Below are positions 16,448 to 24,021 of a stretch of DNA of 62,803 nucleotides, piece after piece. A program made the translations under genes and the position numbers. Source of the DNA: Bryobacteraceae bacterium (GTDB lineage: Bacteria; Acidobacteriota; Terriglobia; Bryobacterales; Bryobacteraceae). The stretch is from positions 73,998 to 136,800 of the forward strand of contig JASHNT010000116.1 of NCBI GenBank assembly GCA_030041495.1, in the 5' to 3' direction. Numbering within the stretch: position 1 is the first letter of the stretch; each line of letters begins with the position of its first letter. The notes under the pieces were generated by a model that saw only the letters and a program-made list of their open reading frames with translations, was not told the origin of the DNA and made no database searches.

Positions 16448-17776
16448 TTACTGCGAGTCCCCCAGCGCCGCCAGCGTCGGACCGGCCGGGCCGCGCGGAA
16501 GCAGGCTCGGGCCGGAGCGCTTGAATAATTTCGCGGCGTCGTCGTTGGCGCTGAAAATCAGTCCGACGAAGGCGTTGCTCATCTCATCCCAATTCTGCGG
16601 GCCCCACACCACGTTCTTGCTGGGGTCGGGATTGTATTTGTTGTTGGCCGAATTATCGAAGTGCGAGATCGCGATCAACCGGGTGCCCTTGGGCAGCGGA
16701 ATCGGCTTGGCGAAATCGTAGCCGAGCTGCCAGTTGAAATCGAATACGCCTTTGAACAGCGTCTGCGCTTCGCCCGTTGGATAGATGGCGCGCAGTTCCA
16801 TATCCTTCCCGCGCAGGTGCATGTGCGGCTGCACATAGACCAACTTGGCGTCATCGAGCCCGACGGTGACTTCGCTGACCACTTCGGCATTGGAATCGCC
16901 CGCGGGGATCATCAGGTTCAAGGCTGTCGGCCCGCTCGACAAGAAATAGCGCGTGGCCGGCGGATGCTTGGCCAATACCAGGCCGAGCTTGCTCCTGTCG
17001 GAAGTGGCTTTTCCGACGGCAGTGTAGTGCAGCTCGAAAACCAGGTCAGAGCCCTTGGGCACGAACTTGGCCGAGCCGTCGATATCGAAGCTCTGCGCGC
17101 CCAACCCGGGGTTGAACTTGCCGAGAATGTCATTGCCGTCCGCGGCGTCATTGCGGCCGGTTTCGCGGCCCTCATACGGCATACCGGGAACGGCATCGGC
17201 CATCCATTTCGAACCTGGTGGCACCACCCACACCTTGCCGTGATGCAAAACGGCGGGGTTGCTGGGGCGCATCTCCGCGGCGCTGACCCAGATATCCTCC
17301 GGGAAACTGCCCTTCACGCGGATGTACTGATAGTTGATGGTTCCCGTAGCCGGAATCGGAAACGAGTTCGGCATCTCGATCACCATATCCGGCTTGATCT
17401 GCCATCCGTCTTCGAACGCTACCGGAGCAGGCTTGTCTTTCGCGTCGCCTTCCGGAGCCCCTCCGTCAACCCACGCGACCAGGGTATCGATATCGGCCTG
17501 GCTCAAGCGGCGATCATTAGCAAAATGTCCGTAATTCGGATCGGCGAACCACGGTGGCATCTTGCGCGTGGCCACCGCGTTCTTGATCGCTTTGGCCCAC
17601 GGCCGCGCCTCGCTGTAACTGAGTAGTGACATGGGCGCGACTTCGCCGGGCCGATGGCAGATCTGGCAATTGTTCTCCAGGATCGGCAGCACATCGCGAT
17701 TAAACGTCGGTGCGGAAGCGGCCGACGCTATCATCCCCAGTGCCGCGGCGGCGATCGATATCGGGTAAGCTCGCAT
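16448..17776 (-). CDS. Secreted cytochrome c fused to copper-monooxygenase-like domain
   Basis: 442 residues. A signal peptide (ending ASAASAPTFNRDV) is followed by one c-type heme site, CQICHRPGEVAPMS, with the axial Met expected further on (KMPPW). The C-terminal 280 residues form a two-layer beta region with HLRGKDMEL preceded by QPHM, matching the copper-binding H-x-H of peptidylglycine/dopamine-type monooxygenase folds. This architecture is frequent in acidobacteria, planctomycetes and verrucomicrobia, where the role is unknown. Full Cu(M)/Cu(H) histidine sets would need alignment. It acts in the periplasm. Confidence 0.78.
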   Translation of the reverse strand: MRAYPISIAAAALGMIASAASAPTFNRDVLPILENNCQICHRPGEVAPMSLLSYSEARPWAKAIKNAVATRKMPPWFADPNYGHFANDRRLSQADIDTLVAWVDGGAPEGDAKDKPAPVAFEDGWQIKPDMVIEMPNSFPIPATGTINYQYIRVKGSFPEDIWVSAAEMRPSNPAVLHHGKVWVVPPGSKWMADAVPGMPYEGRETGRNDAADGNDILGKFNPGLGAQSFDIDGSAKFVPKGSDLVFELHYTAVGKATSDRSKLGLVLAKHPPATRYFLSSGPTALNLMIPAGDSNAEVVSEVTVGLDDAKLVYVQPHMHLRGKDMELRAIYPTGEAQTLFKGVFDFNWQLGYDFAKPIPLPKGTRLIAISHFDNSANNKYNPDPSKNVVWGPQNWDEMSNAFVGLIFSANDDAAKLFKRSGPSLLPRGPAGPTLAALGDSQ

Positions 17777-17856
17777 AGTTCCCGTTCCTCCTGTTGCTTC
17801 AAATGATAGTGAAAGGTTGGAATGAGCGCAAGGGTTTCGGCGTATCCTAATAAAAC

Positions 17857-18897
17857 ATGCTTGGACTCGACCGGCGCGTCCTCAAGGCCGCCTGGACCGT
17901 GTTCGCGTTCGTGCTGGCCCTGCTGGCCATCTACGCGATCCGCCGCACGCTGGTGCTGTTTGCGCTGGCTCTGTTCCTGGCGCATCTCCTCGGCCCAGTG
18001 GTGGACCGGGTGCACTGGCTGATTCCGCCGTCCGGCTCGCGTGGTCCGGCAATCGCCATTGTGTATTTGGCGCTGGTTGGGGCGTTGGTTGGGTTGGCGA
18101 TTCCGATCGGGTCCAAGATCGGAGAGGAAGCAGTTGCGCTGGCGGGGAAGTTGCCGTCCGCCGTGCAAGCCGAGCCTCTGGCACGGCTGCCTTTGCCGGC
18201 TTGGCTGGAAAACGCGCGAGAACAGATTGACGCCTTTCTGATCGAGCGCGTCCAGCAGTTGGGCCAAAACGTTGCGCCGCTTCTTAGCGCAGCGGGCGAA
18301 CAGGTCCTACTGGGACTCGGCAATCTTTTGCGGTTGATCCTGATCCCGATCCTGAGCTTCTTCGTTTTAAAGGATGGGCCGCAGATCCGGCGGGCCATCG
18401 TAACAACCGTGCACCCGGACTCGCGTGAGTTGGTCGACGGCATCCTGATGGACTTGCACTTAGTGCTGGCTCGCTATATGCGCGCGCTTCTGCTCCTGGC
18501 GATAGCCACTTTTGTTGCTTTCGGCAGCTTCTTTGGGCTGATGAGCGTACCCTACGGCTTGCTGCTGGCAGGCATTGCGGCTGCGCTCGAAGTGATTCCC
18601 GTGATCGGCCCGCTGGTCGCCGCCGTCAGCATCCTGTTGGTTGCGCTCCTGACCGGGTATTCGCATGTCCTGGTGCTGGTCATCTTTCTGGGTGTCTACC
18701 GCCTGTTCCAGGATTATGTGCTCAGCCCTTTTCTCATGAGCGAAGGAGTTGAGGTGCATCCCTTGATGGTCTTGTTGGCGGTGCTGGCGGGCGAGCAGAT
18801 CGCCGGAGTGCCGGGGATGTTTTTCTCGGTGCCGGTGATCGCCGGCGTACGGGTGATTCTGACGCGATTGCGGAAGCATAGCAGTGCGGCGGATTAA
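17857..18897 (+). CDS. AI-2E family transporter
   Basis: 346 residues. The predicted topology is that of the AI-2E/PerM/TqsA family: two or three N-terminal helices (TVFAFVLALLAIYAI, LVLFALALFLAHLLGPVVD), a central amphipathic segment, then LILIPILSFFVLKDGPQI and a C-terminal helical block with GLLLAGIAAALEVIPVIGPLVAA. The E-x-I-P-x-x-G-P motif in that block is the family hallmark. Substrates vary widely (AI-2 export, Na+/H+ exchange). It ends 14 bases inside the HupE-like gene, which it probably co-expresses. Confidence 0.85.
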   Translation: MLGLDRRVLKAAWTVFAFVLALLAIYAIRRTLVLFALALFLAHLLGPVVDRVHWLIPPSGSRGPAIAIVYLALVGALVGLAIPIGSKIGEEAVALAGKLPSAVQAEPLARLPLPAWLENAREQIDAFLIERVQQLGQNVAPLLSAAGEQVLLGLGNLLRLILIPILSFFVLKDGPQIRRAIVTTVHPDSRELVDGILMDLHLVLARYMRALLLLAIATFVAFGSFFGLMSVPYGLLLAGIAAALEVIPVIGPLVAAVSILLVALLTGYSHVLVLVIFLGVYRLFQDYVLSPFLMSEGVEVHPLMVLLAVLAGEQIAGVPGMFFSVPVIAGVRVILTRLRKHSSAAD

Positions 18898-19807
18898 CGG
18901 CTGGTCTCTCTGGCTCAGCCTGGTATTGGCGGCCTCCGCCCAAGCCCACGTGGTCTCGATCAGTACCGGCGAACTCCACATGGACGGACCCACGGCCGTG
19001 TTCGAGCTACGCATTCCCATGTACGAAGCGGCTCCGGTGCCGCATCCGGAGACCACTCTGCTTGCGCAATTCCGTTTCGGCGACGGGCACCTGACGCGTT
19101 CAAACTGTCATGAAGAAGAAGGAACGTATGTGTGCCGCGGGGAGTACGAGTTTCCGGGTCTGCATCCGGATTCCCTGCACGTGGAGTGCACGCTATTCCG
19201 GGTGACGGTTCCGAATCACATTCACATTCTCACCGCGAACGAGGGAACCAACACGGACCAGGAAGTCTTCGATCAGCGTTTCTACTCCGGCGAGGTGCGG
19301 TTTCATCCGCCTTCGCCGGCGGAGAAGCTCGCGCGCGATGCGGTGGACGGGGCGGGCCGAGTGCTTCAAAACGCGATGGGACTGCTGTTTCTCGTAGGGC
19401 TCGCACTGGCGGCACGCAGCGCGGGGGAAGCAATGGTTTTCGGCGCACTCTTCTTTGCGGCGGAAGGAGTGGCTCGCCCGCTGGGCCCCTTGCTTCCGCT
19501 GTCGCTATCCGCACAATCGCTGGAGGCCGTGCTCGGGTTGACGGTCGCGTATCTCGCCGTCGAAATTCTGTTTCTGCCGGAGGGCCGCGGGCGCTGGGTG
19601 GTGGTGGTGATTCTCGGGTTGTGCCATGGGTTTTCGCTGGCTGGTCTGCCGGCGGCTTATTTGATCGGCGCCGTTCCGCTGCAGGCGCTGGTGCTCATCG
19701 TGCCGGCGGCGGCTGCGCTCAGAATGCCGGCTGGGTGGAGGCGTCCGGCGGCGGCGCTGCTGCTGGCGGCGGGCCTGGGAGGTTTTGCGGTCCGGATGTG
19801 GCGATAG
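18884..19807 (+). CDS. HupE/UreJ-like membrane protein
   Basis: 307 residues from a GTG start. A signal peptide ending AQAHVVS is followed by an exported beta domain of about 130 residues and then six hydrophobic helices. The helix LGLCHGFSLAGLP holds the HGF/L motif of HupE/UreJ proteins, which pass metal ions, mainly nickel, across the membrane. The extra N-terminal domain is the form found in HupE_UreJ_2 members without hydrogenase genes. No Ni enzyme is nearby. The cargo is therefore uncertain. Its last 89 bases overlap the convergent phosphatase-like gene. Confidence 0.72.
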   Translation: MRRINGWSLWLSLVLAASAQAHVVSISTGELHMDGPTAVFELRIPMYEAAPVPHPETTLLAQFRFGDGHLTRSNCHEEEGTYVCRGEYEFPGLHPDSLHVECTLFRVTVPNHIHILTANEGTNTDQEVFDQRFYSGEVRFHPPSPAEKLARDAVDGAGRVLQNAMGLLFLVGLALAARSAGEAMVFGALFFAAEGVARPLGPLLPLSLSAQSLEAVLGLTVAYLAVEILFLPEGRGRWVVVVILGLCHGFSLAGLPAAYLIGAVPLQALVLIVPAAAALRMPAGWRRPAAALLLAAGLGGFAVRMWR

Positions 19808-20249
19808 TGTCGGGTGGCGACCATTCCTTGGCGCGGCGGAAGTGGCCGATCAGGAAGCGCACGAAGGTTTCCATGCGGTCGCGCACGGCCCGGTGCGATT
19901 CCAGATCGTCCGCGAGAGGCGAGGGTACCAGCGGCTCCAGCACCAGCGCGGTTGTCGCGGGCAGGTTGAAGGCGCCCAGGTTGACGACGACGTCAAACCA
20001 GGAAAGATCCAGATTGGCCAGCGGCGTTGGCTTTTGATCGGCGTACAGCGGCGTGCCGGTCTCCGCCATGACTGCGCGAGCTGCGGCCGAAATCCCGATG
20101 GCTGGACGAGTTCCGGCGCTGAACGCAAGCAGAGAATCTTCGCCGAGCATCCGCGCGAAAGCCTCCGCCATCTGATCGCGGCAGGCGTTGGTCTCGGAAA
20201 CGAACAAGACGCGGCCGCGGCGGTATTGCAATGTCTCAAACAGGCTCAT
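19719..20249 (-). CDS. Low-molecular-weight phosphatase-like protein lacking the catalytic Cys
   Basis: 176 residues. The N terminus GRVLFVSETNACRDQMAEAF aligns with the LMW-PTP/ArsC loop V-C-x5-R-S-x-M-A-E, but the nucleophile position is Ser18 rather than Cys; Cys23 and Arg24 remain. The middle (FSAGTRPAIGISAAARAVMAETG) is typical of the fold. The usual D-P general-acid loop is not evident (LEPLVPSP). The Pro/Ala-rich tail is read from sequence antisense to the HupE-like gene. It is thus probably a non-catalytic binding or regulatory protein. It follows the degenerate kinase gene on the same strand. Confidence 0.75.
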   Translation of the reverse strand: MSLFETLQYRRGRVLFVSETNACRDQMAEAFARMLGEDSLLAFSAGTRPAIGISAAARAVMAETGTPLYADQKPTPLANLDLSWFDVVVNLGAFNLPATTALVLEPLVPSPLADDLESHRAVRDRMETFVRFLIGHFRRAKEWSPPDTIATSGPQNLPGPPPAAAPPPDASTQPAF

Positions 20250-20251
20250 CT

Positions 20252-20271
20252 CGCCGATTCCAGAATCGGCG
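20252..20271 (-). promoter_or_regulatory. Perfect hairpin abutting the start of the phosphatase-like gene
   Basis: CGCCGATTC and GAATCGGCG form a 9-bp perfect inverted repeat with a 2-base loop, ending 2 bases before the start codon at 20249. In the transcript this would fold across the ribosome-binding zone. It could also be an operator. No terminator U-run is present. Confidence 0.4.
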
Positions 20272-20363
20272 GCGCAGGAGGTTGCCGCAAGGGAACAGCG
20301 AGTTCATTCGCGCCCGGCCTGGACTAGAACCGGAGTACCAATCCCTCATCACGCGTGGCGGGA

Positions 20364-22073
20364 TCAACCGCCGCTTCTAACGGCGGCGGGGCGCGAGCGG
20401 GTTTCGATGTCGGCCAGAATCCGGTCGAGCTCGGCATCCTGAATCGGGCGGGACAACAGGAAGTCGCGATTTTGTTCCAGGCGGCGGGCGAGTTCCGCAT
20501 CCCATCCGCCGGTGACCAGGACGAAGGAAGGGGCGTGCGCTCGCAGCGCGTCATAAGATTCGGCCCAGGAGCGGGTGTTGGGATGGAGCGACCAGAAGAC
20601 CGAGTCGAAGCGGAGGCGTTGCGCCAGGTCGGGAGCTTCCTGCGGGGAGACGGGAACGCCGCGATGTCCCCGGGCGGACAACAGAGTGAGCAGGCCGCGC
20701 TGCGCCGCCGCGTCCGGATCCACCAACATCACGGTGAGCGCGCGGGGAGCTTTGCGGGGATCCGCGCCGGCAGGTTTTTCGGCTTCGCTGGAGGCCTGGG
20801 GCAGCTCGATTTCGAAATTCGCCAATCCGCCGCGCCCGCGGAAGCGGATCTCCCCGCCGTGGCTGCGGATGATGCCCTGGCACACGGCCAACCCGAGCGA
20901 GCCGCCTTCGAGAACGCTAGCGCTCGAAAATGGGTCTGCACCGGGCTCCTCGTCGACAGAGGTGGAATACGCGATTTCGATGAGGACTTTGCGCGCGATC
21001 GTGCTGCTTTGGATCGAGAGCGTCTTGGCGGGCGAGCGCGCGGCGCGATGTTCCGCATGGACGATCAAATTCAACAGCCCCTGTTCAATCTGGCTGCGGA
21101 AACCGGCCACCGGCGCCGGCTCATTCGGCAAGCGATGCTGGGCCAGAATGCCCAGCGACTTCCATTCCGGCTCGCGGAAGCGAATCAGCTCCGCGGCCAA
21201 CTCATTGATGTTGACGATGCCGCCGGAGGGCGGGTCGTCTTCGCGCGCGAAGGAGACCAGCCGCGCGACGATTTCCGAAGCCCGCTGGGATTCGCTGGCC
21301 AGGCGCAGGAGGTCGGGCGCAGAAGGAGGGCTTCCGGCGTGCGCGGCCAGCGACGCCGCCAGATTCACGATGTTCTCGATGGGCGTGCGGAGCTCACTGG
21401 CGACGCCGGAAATCAGTTGCCCGGTGGCGGCGAGTTTTTCGCTGTGGAACAGTTGCTCGCGCATGGTCTGGCGCTCATGCAGTTTCAGAGCGGCCGCGGC
21501 CTGGTTGGCCAGGTGCTGGACATCGGCTTGTTCCTCGGGCCGGAAGAACCCGGTCTTGCGGGAATTGGAAAGTTCCAATACGCCCTGCATTTCCTGCTGC
21601 GAGAACAGGGGCACGAGCATGGCCGAGCGGGGCAGGCTGGTTTGCGCTCCCACCTTCACCAGCGGATTGCGGCGCACATCGGGGATCTGGAGCAGGGTGC
21701 GGTTACGGAAACAAACCACGGCCGCATTGGCCAATCCTTCAGGAGGTGCATCGATGGATGCGGCCATGGGCTCCGGCTCGGCGGTGGTGGCAATGCGCTC
21801 CAGGCTGCGCGTGCGGCGCTGATAGAGAAAGAGGTTGACGGAGGTGGCCTGAATAACCGCCGGCAGCACGGTGGCGAGTTTTTCGGCGATGGCGGCGGGA
21901 GTAGGGGCCGAGATGATATCTTCGGCCAGGGTGTGAAGAGTGCGCTGGCGGGTCTGGTCCGCGCGGATACGGCGCTCCCTGCGCCACCACGCCAAGGCGA
22001 TCAGCGCCACGGCCACGGCTGCTCCGGTCCACACCCGCACCGGGATCATCGCGTCACTGAGGCCGGCAGTCAT
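20364..22073 (-). CDS. Hybrid histidine-kinase-like protein without phospho-acceptor residues
   Basis: 569 residues from the ATG at 22073, which overlaps the HAD gene stop (ATGA). Order: one N-terminal membrane helix (WTGAAVAVALIALAWW), a GAF domain about residues 45-200, a HisKA helix, a HATPase_c domain and a receiver-like domain from about 445. The H-box reads GVASELRTPI, with Ser226 where the phosphorylated His should be. The N-box reads NLIVHAEHRA (His for Asn). The receiver has FDSVFWS with Ser495 at the Asp position, and Arg for the conserved Lys (LLSRPIQ). The G-box (GGSLGLAVCQGIIRSHGGE) is kept. It is probably a pseudokinase sensor or scaffold. Confidence 0.8.
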   Translation of the reverse strand: MTAGLSDAMIPVRVWTGAAVAVALIALAWWRRERRIRADQTRQRTLHTLAEDIISAPTPAAIAEKLATVLPAVIQATSVNLFLYQRRTRSLERIATTAEPEPMAASIDAPPEGLANAAVVCFRNRTLLQIPDVRRNPLVKVGAQTSLPRSAMLVPLFSQQEMQGVLELSNSRKTGFFRPEEQADVQHLANQAAAALKLHERQTMREQLFHSEKLAATGQLISGVASELRTPIENIVNLAASLAAHAGSPPSAPDLLRLASESQRASEIVARLVSFAREDDPPSGGIVNINELAAELIRFREPEWKSLGILAQHRLPNEPAPVAGFRSQIEQGLLNLIVHAEHRAARSPAKTLSIQSSTIARKVLIEIAYSTSVDEEPGADPFSSASVLEGGSLGLAVCQGIIRSHGGEIRFRGRGGLANFEIELPQASSEAEKPAGADPRKAPRALTVMLVDPDAAAQRGLLTLLSARGHRGVPVSPQEAPDLAQRLRFDSVFWSLHPNTRSWAESYDALRAHAPSFVLVTGGWDAELARRLEQNRDFLLSRPIQDAELDRILADIETRSRPAAVRSGG

Positions 22074-22744
22074 TGCGGACGCTGGCGGGTGAGCCACTGT
22101 TCGAGCTCCGGCTGGAGGAAATCGCGAACCTCAAAATCGACGTTGGGGAGGGTGGCGGCATGGGTAAGGATTCCGACGGCACGCATGCCGGCCGCACGCG
22201 CAGCGGCAACGCCGACTTCGGAATCTTCGAATACGATGCAGTTGCGCGGGGCGACGCCGAGCCGTCCGGCGGCGGTGAGATAAACTTCGGGAGCCGGCTT
22301 GGCGCGCCGCACCTGGCTTCCGTCCACGATGACCGGGAACCACTGGCGGAGGTGGACGCCGTCCAGCACGAAGGCGACGTTGGCCGGCTCGGCATTGGTT
22401 GCCAGCGCGACGGGCAGCCCGGCGGTGCGGCTGAGGAACCCGGCGACGCCGGGGACCAAGGATTTTTCCAGATTCGAACCCATCAACTCGCGAAACAGCC
22501 GCTCTTTGGCTGCGCCATGTTCCAGTACTAGCTCGCCCGCCAGGTCCGGGCCAAGAAACTCGCGGACAATTTCGTCGTTACGGCGGCCATGCATTTGATC
22601 GGCGACGTCCCCCCGCGACACTCCCAATCGTTCCAGATAGCGCTGCCAAGCCAGCGTGTGGAGCGGCATCGAATCGACGACGACACCGTCCAGATCGAAG
22701 ATCAGAGCCAATCCGCGCTCCAGCGGGAGCCCTGAAGAACTCAT
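22070..22744 (-). CDS. HAD-family phosphatase (beta-phosphoglucomutase-like)
   Basis: 224 residues from MSSSGLPLE at 22744; an earlier ATG would add 21 residues lacking similarity. HAD motif I is IFDLDGVVVDSMPLH (both Asp present), motif II ALATNAEP, motif III KPAPEVYL, motif IV VFEDSEVGVAAARAAGM. The cap is the small helical C1 type of the beta-phosphoglucomutase/phosphoglycolate phosphatase group. Substrate is uncertain. It is the first gene of a run with the kinase-like gene. Confidence 0.85.
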   Translation of the reverse strand: MSSSGLPLERGLALIFDLDGVVVDSMPLHTLAWQRYLERLGVSRGDVADQMHGRRNDEIVREFLGPDLAGELVLEHGAAKERLFRELMGSNLEKSLVPGVAGFLSRTAGLPVALATNAEPANVAFVLDGVHLRQWFPVIVDGSQVRRAKPAPEVYLTAAGRLGVAPRNCIVFEDSEVGVAAARAAGMRAVGILTHAATLPNVDFEVRDFLQPELEQWLTRQRPQ

Positions 22745-22820
22745 TCGACACTCAGGATAACAGGAATATCCAAACTGTATTACCAGACCCGGCAAATGTA
22801 AAGGCAACTTAATGGATTTC

Positions 22821-23933
22821 CTAAGGGAAACTCGGTAGAATTACGGCATATGAGGGAGAGTTTGGCGCGGAGATACTATGTCTCCGGGCAGGTTCAGGGT
22901 GTCGGCTACAGGATGTTTGCACAGCGGACCGCGCGGGACTTGGGAATTCGAGGATGGGCTCGCAACCTTGCCGATGGCCGAGTCGAGGTGCTGGCCATGG
23001 GCGGCGGCCATCAACTGGAAGACTTCGAAGGCGAGCTGCGCGTGGGGCCTCCGCACGCCGAGGTGCGCGGGCTGGAAGTGGAAGAGACAACTCCGATGCA
23101 CGTGGAGGGATTCCATATCCGTTGACGGGCTCTCCTGCGGCGGGATGGGGCGGGTGAGTGGAATCAACGGGTTGTTGGGTTCGTTTCGCAGGAAGAGATT
23201 TGGCCGCGAATCCGGGACGGACAAGTTCACAGGAATCTTTTGAAGCCCGCAAAACGGCCAAACCAGATCCCCCTCCGGCAGGGCCTACGCCCTGCGGAGT
23301 GGGCTCGCGCCTTTGCGGTTGATTTTCTGAAGCCCGCAAAACGGCCAAACCAGGGTCCGATCCCGACGAGCTTACGCTCGGCGGGTCGTCCCCGCGCCTT
23401 TGCGGGCTGGCGGGCCAAGTTGTGCCGGGGAGGGAATCGGGGAAGTAGGGGGTGGAGGTTTTCGGGGCGGGGCGGGACTGGAGGTCGAGAAGGCGGGCGA
23501 GGGCTCGGCTAAATTGGCGATCGAGGGCGACGTCGTAGCGGAGGGTGAGCTCGGGCTGGAGGGAATCGGAAGAGGGTTTGAAGGCGAGGGCGGCGCGGAC
23601 TTCGGGCGTACCGAGGGCCGGGTCCTGAAGGGCAATCTCGCGGTCGAGAGCCACTTTCTGAAGGCCCCAGATGCGGAGCTGACGCCAGCGCGCGACGGCC
23701 ATGGTCTCGACCAGCATGAGTTGGGTTGCGGAGGCGGGGCGGAATTCCTCGATGAGGGCGCGGAGGAGTTCGAGGAAACGGGGCGTGGATTCTTCCTCGA
23801 GTACGACGGTGCGGGCGAGGAGGCCGTGACGGAGGCTGTTACGGGACGAGTTGAGTTTGCCTTGGATGGAGACGGGGCCTTTAGAGAGAGAGCCGTTGGC
23901 TCGGGAGGCGGCGGTTTGTTTGGGTGTTCGCAT
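22821..23933 (-). CDS. Acidobacterial multi-copy-type protein of unknown function; 3' half likely not native
   Basis: The open frame is 370 codons, but only the first ~175 (to about 23409) look like a protein family: an opening TPKQTAASRANGSLSKGPVS, then SRNSLRHGLLARTVVLEEES and VETMAVARWRQLRIWGLQKV. I recognise this type as a recurrent hypothetical family of acidobacteria, without known function. After that the frame runs through two copies of a repeated element (encoding GLAVLRASE and GLAVLRASK) and then antisense to acyP. The tail is Pro/Arg/Ser-rich. The simplest view is a real gene of about 175 codons whose original stop was lost when repeats entered. It precedes, in opposite orientation, the terminase locus. 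Confidence 0.55.
   Translation of the reverse strand: MRTPKQTAASRANGSLSKGPVSIQGKLNSSRNSLRHGLLARTVVLEEESTPRFLELLRALIEEFRPASATQLMLVETMAVARWRQLRIWGLQKVALDREIALQDPALGTPEVRAALAFKPSSDSLQPELTLRYDVALDRQFSRALARLLDLQSRPAPKTSTPYFPDSLPGTTWPASPQRRGDDPPSVSSSGSDPGLAVLRASENQPQRREPTPQGVGPAGGGSGLAVLRASKDSCELVRPGFAAKSLPAKRTQQPVDSTHPPHPAAGEPVNGYGIPPRASELSLPLPARAPRRAEAPRAARLRSLPVDGRRPWPAPRLGHRQGCEPILEFPSPARSAVQTSCSRHPEPARRHSISAPNSPSYAVILPSFP
22850..23125 (+). CDS. acyP: Acylphosphatase
   Basis: 91 residues. RRYYVSGQVQGVGYRMFAQR holds the acylphosphatase signature with the catalytic Arg (GVGYR) and GWARNLADGRVEVLAMG the catalytic Asn. It hydrolyses acyl phosphates such as 1,3-bisphosphoglycerate and carbamoyl phosphate. 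Full length. It runs antisense to the tail of the minus-strand frame 22821-23933; the conserved acylphosphatase sequence shows that the plus-strand reading is the real one here. Confidence 0.93.
   Translation: MRESLARRYYVSGQVQGVGYRMFAQRTARDLGIRGWARNLADGRVEVLAMGGGHQLEDFEGELRVGPPHAEVRGLEVEETTPMHVEGFHIR
23241..23413. repeat. Two copies of a 26-bp repeat with inverted Gcc-rich ends
   Basis: The 26-base sequence beginning TGAAGCCCGCAAAACGG occurs identically at 23241-23266 and 23328-23353. Each copy is followed after 45-60 bases by CGCGCCTTTGCGG (second copy extended to TTTGCGGGCT, 23399-23409), which pairs with AGCCCGCAAA. Each unit can therefore fold as a long hairpin, like REP-type elements. 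Sequence between differs. The unit lies in the 3' part of the minus-strand frame 22821-23933. Confidence 0.7.
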
Positions 23934-23954
23934 GGAACGCTCCTATGCGAGAAC

Positions 23955-23977
23955 TTTAGCCGCGGGTGGACGCGAAT
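23955..23977 (+). repeat. 23-bp direct repeat, left flank of the PRTase-SLOG cassette
   Basis: Starts TTTAGCCGCGGGTGGACG and continues CGAAT. It differs from the copy at 26358-26380 only at two positions (GG for AA) and has the same orientation. The pair brackets 2.4 kb. It lies 22 bases upstream of the start of the 23933 minus-strand gene. Confidence 0.75.
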
Positions 23978-24021
23978 GGGCTGGGGTTGGGGAGGGAAGT
24001 GGTTGGCGGGAAAGGCTCCTG

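Noticed and set aside
20355-22283. 642-codon plus-strand open frame
   Set aside because: Antisense to the kinase-like gene and the HAD gene; low-complexity Arg/Gly composition typical of high-GC shadow frames.
23241-23353. Possible CRISPR array (two identical 26-bp repeats)
   Set aside because: Only two copies, 61-bp spacing, hairpin ends that extend beyond the repeat and no cas gene nearby; REP-like is a better description.
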